Origin: Pelobates cultripes
Taxonomy: Eukaryota > Chordata > Amphibia > Anura > Pelobatidae
Reading direction: 5' to 3'
NCBI GenBank assembly: GCA_933207985.1
Contig: OW240918.1
Span: 108,266,575 to 108,330,574, forward strand
Length of the DNA stretch: 64,000 nucleotides
Below, piece after piece: positions 56,722 to 64,000 of this stretch. The position numbers were made by a program, and so were the translations under genes. Position 1 is the stretch's first letter. Each line of letters opens with the position of its first letter. The notes beneath the pieces are model-generated. The model saw only the letters and a list, made by a program, of their open reading frames with translations, searched no databases and had not been told where the DNA came from.

Positions 56722-58206
56722 ATGGAATACCAACGGCAATTAACACAATTAACTACCCAAAATAAGGGTGCCCCTTCTCGAGCCCTAGCACTACAAATCC
56801 AAAATCTGCTAGATAAAATCACCGAATTACGAGCGGTCAAAACCTCATACATGTTACACAAGCTCAAAGCGACCCACTACCACCATAGCGGGAAAGCCAC
56901 CAAACTAAACAGGCTGAGAGCAAAGCTGGCAGCCACCAAAATAGCGCATATTCAAGACCCAGAAGGTAACAAAATACAAAACCCAATGGATATCACTCAG
57001 GAGTTCGCCAACTATTACTCCAGCCTCTATAATTTGGGCGAAAGACCAGATACCCCCCCCATCCAGGACAGTAACATCACGGAGTTTCTAACCCGTCTAC
57101 CCCTCCCCAAAATAAACCACCACCAAATAGAACAATTACTCCAACCTATTACTCTATCAGAAGTACTCCAAACAATAAGGAACCTCCCCCCAGGAAAAAC
57201 CCCAGGAGCAGACGGCCTACCAAACCTGTATTATAAAACTTTTGCAGACATATTAGGCCCTAAACTTGTCCAAATATTCCAAGCAGCTTCTGACTCGGGA
57301 GAACTCCCTCCTGAGATGCTACTAGCAACTATAGTTACCCTGCCAAAACCTGGGAAACCCCCGGACCAATGTAAAAATTTTAGACCTATCTCCTTATTAA
57401 ATACAGACGCTAAGATATACGCAAAAATCCTGGCCTCCAGACTGGGTAAAATCCTGCCCTCAATCATAGACGATGACCAAACAGGGTTCGTGATGGGGAG
57501 ACAGGGGTTAGACAATACACGAAAACTGTCCCTAATTATGGAAAAATTGAGAAGATCAGGCCAAGGTGGGCTACTGTTAGCTCTGGACGCTGAAAAAGCG
57601 TTTGACCGCCTAGGTTGGTCCTTCTTGAAACAAGTCTTATCGACATTTGGATTCCCACAACAGTTCATTCAACAAGTATTCGCCCTATATTCACACCCAA
57701 GGGCTCAGGTACTACAAGCAGGCTTCAAATCAGACCCCTTTCGCATTACAAACGGCACCCGACAGGGATGCCCTCTGTCCCCCCTGTTGTACGTACTGGC
57801 CCTGGAGCCCTTACTAATAGCCATTAGATCCCATCCAGACATTGAAGGCGTAAATTGGCACGGCCGCCAAATCAAGATTAGTGCATTTGCGGATGATATC
57901 CTTCTATATGTTTCCCATCCTGTTACCTCCCTACCACACATAATGCACCTTATCGAGGAATATGGTGGTCTCTCATACTACTCCTTAAACACTTCCAAAA
58001 CACAAGCATTAGGGTTACGCCTAGATCCCCCAGCCCTCACACAGCTACGTAAAACCTACCAATTCGAATGGCGCACGAACGATATTAAATACCTAGGCCT
58101 GACGTTCACCAAAAAAGCTTCCGACATGTTCCCAACTAACTACACCAAAGTATGGAATGAGTGCCTGACCTTGATAAGGGGCTGGGAAAAATTGTTCCTT
58201 ACTTAG
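56722..58206 (+). pseudogene. L1-like ORF2, reverse-transcriptase part
   Basis: An open frame of 494 codons keeps all the usual reverse-transcriptase blocks: PGKTPGADGLPNLYYK, FRPISLLNTDAKIYAKILAS, DQTGFVMGRQ, LLLALDAEKAFDRLGWSF, NGTRQGCPLSPLLY and the catalytic FADDILLY (about 57886-57909). It ends at a stop at 58204-58206, where the reading continues in the same frame (TERIVAIKMSVLPKLQYVF), so a single in-frame stop separates it from the next part. The RT core itself looks intact, but the ORF2 frame as a whole is broken. Confidence 0.92.
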
Positions 58207-59744
58207 ACGGAACGAATTGTGGCTATTAAAATGTCGGTACTACCGAAACTACAATATGTGTTTCGGAACCTCCCGTTAAAGGTACCACAATCTTACTTTA
58301 AAACCATACAATCGAAGCTACTGCAGTTTACCTGGGGAGCAAAACGGGCGAGAATTTCTTGCAAACTACTATCCGCACCAGTGAAACACGGGGGCATGGC
58401 GTTTCCAAATGTAAAAGCCTACTATCAGGCGGCAGCCTTAACCCCTCTATTAACACATTTGGTGAGGAACAACCAACCACAATGGGTACACCTAGAGAAC
58501 CTAGCTGTTAAGCCCTTTGCAATCCACATCCTGACATGGCTGCACAAATCAAACAGACCAACTACACCGTTACTACCATTACAAGTACAACTAGCGTTAC
58601 AGATTTGGGACACGCATAGGAGGAAGTTTGAGACAGCCAACCCCCTCTCCATGGCAACTCCCATAGAAGCCATAACATACTGCATCCCAACATTTCACGC
58701 AATGCCGTGGAAGGACAAGGGAATCTCACACCTAGCTCAGGTCTTTGAATCAGGCAAGCTGATGGGTTTTGACCGTCTTAACACGATCTTTAACCTGCCA
58801 CACACATCAAGCTATTCATACATCCAACTTAAATCCTTTCTACATACACGTAATAAAGATAGTAGAAATGAGACTACAATTGCCAGTGCGCTATCGACCT
58901 GGGAACAAACAGGCATCACAGGCAAACTACCCCAGACCTTCAAACCCTTATCTGGCTGCTACAGACTTATTCTACCATACCAATCCCTTTCTGACTCCAC
59001 TCCAGCACACCAATGGGAAATGGACCTCCAAACTCCCATCACTGAGAAACAGTGGTCTTCTATCACATCTTCCACTAGAAAATTGATCAAATCTGCTCCC
59101 CTTATAGAACAACACCAGAAAACAATATATCGGTGGTATATGGTGCCGCTACGTATACACTGGACCTCCACACCACGCCTCCCATCACTGAGAAACAGTG
59201 GTCTTAACTGATCACATCTTCCATCTAGAAAATTGATCAAATCTGCTCCCCTTATCAGCTAACAACACCAGAAAACAATATATCGGTGGTATTATGCCGG
59301 ACGTATAGGTGTACCGCGTACGACGTGTGGAGATGCAAACAAGAGAAAGACTCGGTCCTCCACATTTGGTGGAAATGTCCACGCCTAATCAGGTATTGGG
59401 AAGACACAGGAAAAATCATTGCAGATACTACCACCATCCACCTACCCTTTGACCCTAAGACCTTTTTACTGTTAGATATACCCAGAGAAACACCCACACA
59501 AGCGAGAAAATTAATGTACCACGTCCTGCTAACCGCACAAAAACTGATCGCACGACTCTGGAAAACAACAGACACCCCTAGCATTCCTGCCCTCATCCAA
59601 GACATAGACAAGCAAGCTATTTACGAAACAAGCTTTTCCAAAGCGCAGAATAGCACCAAATGTAGTGGTAGCACATGGGAACAGTGGCGAGCTTGGAGAA
59701 AAGCTAACGCACAACACGTACCCACCAATCACAACTTAAAATAA
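58207..59744 (+). pseudogene. L1-like ORF2, C-terminal part with internal duplication
   Basis: The thumb and C-terminal region read LPKLQYVFRNLPLKVPQSYF and GGMAFPNVKAYYQAAAL. The frame ends at 59211 because a segment of about 140 bp (59021-59158) is repeated at 59161-59306. The last part (59286-59744) has the Cys/His knuckle-like VWRCKQEKDSVLHIWWKCP. These domains support template binding in L1-type elements. The duplication and frameshifts make it non-functional. Confidence 0.85.
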
Positions 59745-60348
59745 CAACTCAACTAACCACAAAAGCTAAACGCAGGTAGACTGGGGGTGGAAATCGCCTC
59801 AAGAATGTGGGGAACACTATTACGTCTGAGAGTAGTATACAGCAGACTGGGACCTAGGAATGGGTAGTAAGCCTAGATAGTCGGATCATTTGTACTGTGA
59901 TGCATAAAGAGATCAACCGATTACTGTGCGCTGTTGAGCCGCCTCAAAGGCCTGCAAATGTCAACTGTCAATTGTCAATTTTTATATATTCCTAACCGAC
60001 ATAGGATTCGATGTAAAGTGACTGTACCCCCCCCCCTTTTTCCCACCTCCCTTCTCTTTTTCTGTACCCAACCCCACCCACCCCTCGTTTTTTTTGATGT
60101 GAAAACCAATAAAATACAAATTTCAACAAAAAAAAATATGCAAAACTTGTTTCTTGATATTGCAGTAGAGGTTTTCCAGGAGATCCTCATTTATCAGCTG
60201 TTCATTTCATTGCCCCTTTTATGTATCTCAGAATTTTCCAATTGCACCCCATATTAATGTATTCTACATTCCACTTGTAGCATTTCTTACATCTTAGTTT
60301 TGGTAAAGTTTATTGCTTCATTTAAACTGGACTTCTGTTGACTCTTAG

Positions 60349-60451
60349 GAACTGAATGCACATATAGAGAAAGGCATGGGCCGAAAACTAGCTGATCGTT
60401 GCTCCAGTGCAGTGAATTCATCCATACAGAACGCACAAGAAGACATAATAG
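60349..60451 (+). CDS. MFN1: MFN1 exon: helical region
   Basis: 103 nt after a GTTGACTCTTAG acceptor, starting in phase 0 and leaving one base of a Glu codon before GTAAGC. Encodes [18 protein letters not shown] and [11 protein letters not shown]. This is not a first exon: it begins inside the protein, at about residue 445 of a mitofusin. Confidence 0.93.
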
Positions 60452-63334
60452 GTAAGCTTTGTATATAATGCTTTGTATGCGTGTGTCTATACACATGTAT
60501 ATTCACATAGCCACTTTTTTTTAATTTTTTTATTACATTGATGTAATTTGTTTTCTAAATTTATTTTGTGTGTGACTTTATTTACTTCTTGTACATATTC
60601 TATATATGTTCAATGTTGCAAACAAGATCCTTTTTAGTATACACTCTATTGGGACACCTGACCATTACACCAAACGGCACTTTTATGACATTGCATTCTG
60701 GATACATATACAGGGATGAAAGTTCTTATTGTAAAGGTGGCATCCTGTCACAGTACCATCTTCAACTCACGGAGTTCTAAAGAATGACTAATTTTTTCAC
60801 AAATTTTTATAAATGCAGACTGCATGGCTAGCTGCTTGATTTTATTCACCTGTGGCAATACCTGTGATTGAAACACCTGAATTAATTAATTAAGAGGTGT
60901 GTCCCAATACTTTTGTCTAAAAGTGTATATTGCCAAATAACCTTGTGCATGTTTTGTTTGACAGAAAAGCTGAAGCCTTTGCTGCCCTCCAGTGTTGAAA
61001 AAGAAATTTACACATCCTTACCATGTAGAAAGTTTGATCTCAGCTACAATCTAAACTGTGATAAGTTGTGCGCGGATTTCCAAGAAGACATTGCCTTTCG
61101 CTTTTCCTTTGGCTGGACATCACTTGTTAATCGATATCTGGGGGAAAAGAATGCCCGCCTCTTATTGGCATTTGCAGAACCAACATTACAGGTAGTCACT
61201 TTATCCTAACTAGATCTATAATCATGCAATGATCTAACTTCTCCTCATCTAATTATCTCTCCACCTTCGCATTCAGTATCAAGTAAGTAGAAAACTGCAG
61301 GATAGTAGGGGCTATCATTTCTTAACTTTTCAATAAGTTGTAATTTCTGCACAGTCTTTGTACAACTCGACCAATAGTGAACTTGCCAAGCATTAACCAA
61401 GTTATTAATGAGGGTGTGGAAAAAAAAAACACAACTATTTATCTTTTTCAAGGTACCTCGGCCAGTCACTACCCCTTCTGCAAATGGTATGCCTGCTATG
61501 TCACCACAGTCTGCAACCCAGGAGGAGCTCATGTTCTCATTAATGTCTGGCTTGGCATCACTAACGTCAAGGGGGTCCGTGGGAGTCATTATAGTAGGAG
61601 GAGTGGTAAGTACTGAAAAAATAAAATACTTAAAAGCTCCAGCTGACTTTTTCTGTTTGTGATGTAAAGTTATTTAAAATTGAATAACATATTGGATACT
61701 TTGGCAGAAATTTTCTTCATATTACAAAAAAATACCATCCTTTATAATCTCTCTTGTGGAAATACAACCTGGTTAGCAGTTTTGAGCCTTTAGTTCTTCC
61801 CTGTCCAAGTACTTTAAAAGAGGAAGGACTTTTTGCTTGAACTTTGGAAAAGTCGTTGAATTAAATCCAAATTCTTGTGATGGCATTCTTACTTGTTTTC
61901 TACCCAAACCATCTTAAATATTATATAGAATATCTTAAGGATACAAGTCTAAAGTGTTAATGTAGATTAAAGTGTGCCCACAATTATGTGATACTTTGTA
62001 ATGGTATGTATGAAAGCCTTAGATTAGATGTGCCTGTGTTAAAATCCATTGTCTTGTCTTGTTTACATTTTGAAATTTCTGTTCCTTTACAACAGTGCAC
62101 CCCTAAACAATAACATATTGTATTAAAGGCAGTGCAGAATATTGTAATATGCCAACATTGTCTATTGTAGAAGTCCCAGGAAAACCAGCTATTTGCATTT
62201 TTAGGCATATGTGTTGTTGATGTGTTATTAGTAAAGTCTAATATTTTTAATTTCCTTGGATATTTTTACAGATTTGGAGAGCTGTGGGCTGGAGGCTGAT
62301 AGCCGGTTGTTTATTGGGTTACGGTGGATTATACTTGTATGAGAGGCTAACGTGGAGCACAAGAGCAAAGGAAAGAACATTCAAACAGCAGTTTGTAAAC
62401 TATGCTGCCAAAAAACTGCACATGATTGTAAGCATCACGAGTGCAAACTGCAGTCACCAAGTTCAAAAGTAAGTGATTTCAGCTGGGGTCTATATTGTTT
62501 TTTAACATGAACCTTGGTAGATGCTTAGACGCTTGGATGTTGAAATTTGTAAATTTTCTTCACATATGTTTATGTTCTGTGCAGAGAGCTGGAAAACACT
62601 TTTATCCATTTATGTCAGCAAGTTGATATCACAGAAAGAGAACTCATCAAGTCAATCAATAACCTAACTGATGAAATAAAACAGCTGGAAGGGATCCAGA
62701 GCAACTCCAAGGTTTTAAGGTATGGAAGCTGTGTAAAATGTTATACAATATTGATGGTAACAAGATGTTAGGTGCTGTTTTATTCATGTAATTGTTTACA
62801 AACCCCATGCTTTAGCTCAGGATGTATGTGTTTTGGATGGGTTTTATGTTAGTTTGTTTTGGGTTGGAGGAGGTGTGTGGATTTGTGTTTTTATATTTTG
62901 TTTTATTTTTATCTATGGTTATTTAAGGGTAGAGATAGTGGGTATTTCTCTTAAGCCTTTGTGCAGTGGTATGTACCCACACACTTACAACTTTTTATTT
63001 CTGAATTCTGAACTAAAGAGGGTTGAGAGATTTTTGTGCTATCTTTCCGTTAGTCCCATGGACTCTTCCTTTAAAAAATAAAATAAAAAAATGAATCAAA
63101 AATATTACACAAAGGGAATCTGTTAGGAAAGTGTTGTGACAAACCTCCTTCAGGTCTCAATGGAAATCCTTAAAGTAACTTTGCTTGTATGCTAGTAAAT
63201 CTTATAGATTGTTTTTTTTTTTTGTTTTTTTTTTTATAATTGTTTTAATATTTTTATTCTGCAGAAATAAAGCAACACACCTCGAAGCTGAACTAGACCA
63301 GTTCATCAAGACATTCCTTCACCAGAGCAAGTAA
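60349..63334 (+). CDS. MFN1: Mitofusin-1 (MFN1), last six coding exons; N-terminal half not found
   Basis: Mitofusin-1 is a dynamin-like GTPase of the mitochondrial outer membrane that tethers and fuses mitochondria. Exons 60349-60451, 60965-61191, 61453-61605, 62272-62468, 62585-62719 and 63265-63334 join in phase to 295 codons with the stop, about 294 of the usual 740 or so residues. They cover the end of the helical region ([18 protein letters not shown]), the paired membrane segments and the HR2 coiled coil. [15 protein letters not shown] and NSKVLRNKA fit MFN1 better than MFN2. All introns are GT-AG. The GTPase domain exons expected upstream were not found back to MRTFB. No frame defect is seen in the exons present, so this half may be functional if spliced to upstream exons. 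Confidence 0.95.
60452..60964. other. MFN1 intron carrying a Tc1-like nonautonomous element
   Basis: 513-bp intron that is more than half occupied by the element at 60640-60928. Confidence 0.8.
60640..60928. mobile_element. Tc1/mariner-like nonautonomous element
   Basis: The left end TACACTCTATTGGGACACC and the inverse of the right end (TACACTTTTAGACAAAAGTATTGGGACACACC) show related inverted ends with TA outside. The left end has a deletion of about ten bases. No transposase. It matches a common vertebrate Tc1-like family start (ATTGGGACACCTGACCATTA). Confidence 0.75.
60965..61191 (+). CDS. MFN1: MFN1 exon: helical region, [10 protein letters not shown] segment
   Basis: 227 nt, acceptor TTTGACAG, donor GTAGTC. 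It completes Glu and encodes [50 protein letters not shown] and [13 protein letters not shown]. This is one of the most recognisable mitofusin stretches. Confidence 0.97.
61453..61605 (+). CDS. MFN1: MFN1 exon: first membrane segment
   Basis: 51 codons, phase 0 at both ends, acceptor TTTTTCAAG, donor GTAAGT. It has a Pro/Thr-rich stretch, then [20 protein letters not shown] and VGVIIVGGV, the beginning of the membrane-inserted hairpin. Confidence 0.96.
61606..62271. other. MFN1 intron
   Basis: 666 bp; nothing recognisable in it. Confidence 0.6.
62272..62468 (+). CDS. MFN1: MFN1 exon: second membrane segment and start of HR2
   Basis: 197 nt, acceptor TTTTTACAG, donor GTAAGT, leaving two bases of a Lys codon. 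It encodes [19 protein letters not shown] and [16 protein letters not shown], the second part of the membrane hairpin. [13 protein letters not shown] and [13 protein letters not shown] follow. The conserved Cys in NCSHQV lies in the C-terminal region shared by mitofusins. Confidence 0.98.
62585..62719 (+). CDS. MFN1: MFN1 exon: HR2 coiled coil
   Basis: 135 nt, acceptor CTGTGCAG, donor GTATGG. It encodes [20 protein letters not shown] and a heptad-patterned stretch ending [12 protein letters not shown]2 takes part in the helical bundles that hold mitofusins together. Confidence 0.96.
62720..63264. other. Last MFN1 intron
   Basis: 545 bp, T-rich towards the acceptor; nothing else recognised. 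Confidence 0.6.
63265..63334 (+). CDS. MFN1: MFN1 last coding exon and stop
   Basis: 70 nt, acceptor TTCTGCAG. It completes Arg and encodes [20 protein letters not shown] then SK and TAA (63332-63334). The C-terminus is slightly shorter than that of human MFN1. Confidence 0.95.
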
Positions 63335-64000
63335 AGTCACAGTATGCAGTGGCTGATGCCCAGCCAAGTTGGGAACATGACTTGAAGAGCTAAGGGGATA
63401 CTGAACGTATGCAAACTCGTTATCCTTGTTAATATCTTCCTTTTGTTAGTCTGCTCCAAACACAGGGAACTATACACAGTGGAATAATCTAGGCTTTTGG
63501 AACTGCAAGACATGCAGTTTGAGAAAATGGTACAATATGAAAAGTACTGGAATATCGAATGGACTGAACTTTAAGACTGTGTATGAAGTGCACATAAAGG
63601 TACAACATATAACAGTTACTAGTTTTGGCAGCCATTGATCTTCGTATCAAAGATCCAGTATGGTTATTGATATCAACTGAATTTTTTTTTCGACCTAGAT
63701 TAATATGAATGTAGCTGACCTATAAAAGTTCTTAAAGTCCAGTCATTCACGCAAGTTGATACCATTATATAAATAGTTTTACTTTATTTTCAAAGGAGAC
63801 TTTTATTAATGTTTCTCTTTTTTTTTTTTTCTTTTTTTTTTTTACACAGTTGCTCTTTTATTTGAATATCGTTTCCACATACACCATTGTACTAAAATGT
63901 GATCCAAAGTTCAGAAATAGTATTATTTACAAAATAATGTATTTATTTCAATGCACACAATATTATCAATTGCCTAATGCAGGACTTAGTGTTAAGCTGA
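63335..64000 (+). other. MFN1: MFN1 3' UTR, continues past the window
   Basis: AT-rich sequence with T-rich tracts at 63817-63843. No AATAAA hexamer is visible before the window ends, so the 3' end probably lies beyond. Confidence 0.6.

Larger units (their letters stand above)
54340..60137 (+). mobile_element. Near full-length L1-like LINE, inactivated
   Basis: About 5.8 kb, with ORF1 (54362-55087), a spacer of about 0.8 kb, ORF2 (55863-59744, broken) and a 3' UTR ending CCAATAAAATACAAATTTC and an A run (60121-60136). The tail differs from that of the ORF1-only family, so this is another L1-type lineage. It ends about 210 bp before the first MFN1 exon seen. Boundaries at the 5' side are blurred by the CA-rich array. 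Confidence 0.9.

Noticed and set aside
60229..60262. SEFSNCTP-like peptide resembling the MFN1 segment before the exon at 60349
   Set aside because: Only a few residues agree, there is no acceptor or donor in phase, and it is followed at once by a stop. Treated as chance.
60349..63334. Assignment of the second gene to MFN2
   Set aside because: [24 protein letters not shown] and [11 protein letters not shown] follow the MFN1 pattern; MFN2 has different residues at these positions as I recall them.
1..64000. CRISPR arrays, tRNA genes, bacterial-type operons
   Set aside because: I looked for spaced short direct repeats and for tRNA-like A and B boxes and saw no convincing case. The tandem repeats present are microsatellites.

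Overview
The window is vertebrate nuclear DNA, almost certainly from a frog. Two protein-coding genes lie on the + strand, both cut into GT-AG exons. The interspersed repeats are of amphibian type: TTAAAGG-ended T2/Kolobok-like MITEs, CR1/Rex1-like LINE tails, L1-like LINEs and LTRs. The AT-rich background, the large introns and the absence of any operon-like gene packing agree with this. I cannot name the species.

Region 1 (1-43.6 kb) is the 3' two thirds of MRTFB (MKL2), an actin-regulated coactivator of serum response factor. Nine coding exons between 6100 and 37435 join in frame to give about 842 residues: the linker, the basic/Q-rich region, the SAP domain, the leucine zipper and the whole C-terminal transactivation domain. 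The RPEL actin-binding exons are not in the window and should lie before base 1. A 3' UTR of about 6 kb follows. It contains a 66-base T run and ends near a cluster of AATAAA signals at 43.57 kb. The introns carry a dead mariner-type transposon (1530-2644), T2/Kolobok-like MITEs, other inverted-repeat elements, LINE fragments, an ORF1-only LINE (22.58-24.23 kb) and an antisense LTR-like segment (about 20.47-21.55 kb).

Region 2 (43.6-60.3 kb) is a repeat-dense interval. A CR1-like LINE copy (49.23-53.24 kb) has been split by a solo LTR with perfect 5-bp target duplications and then by an ORF1-only L1-like element. Next come an inverted GT/CA-rich low-complexity block (53.37-54.30 kb) and a nearly full-length but broken L1-like LINE (about 54.34-60.14 kb) that retains ORF1, endonuclease and reverse-transcriptase segments.

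Region 3 (60.35-64.0 kb) holds the last six coding exons of MFN1, the outer-membrane GTPase of mitochondrial fusion: about 294 residues covering the end of the helical region, the membrane hairpin and HR2. I could not find the exons for its GTPase half anywhere between MRTFB and this point. The MRTFB-MFN1 junction is therefore the main structural puzzle of the window: a rearrangement, a 5'-truncated copy, or an assembly join.

The two genes have no known joint pathway, so their adjacency does not suggest a functional unit. I saw no RNA genes, CRISPR arrays or bacterial-type systems.
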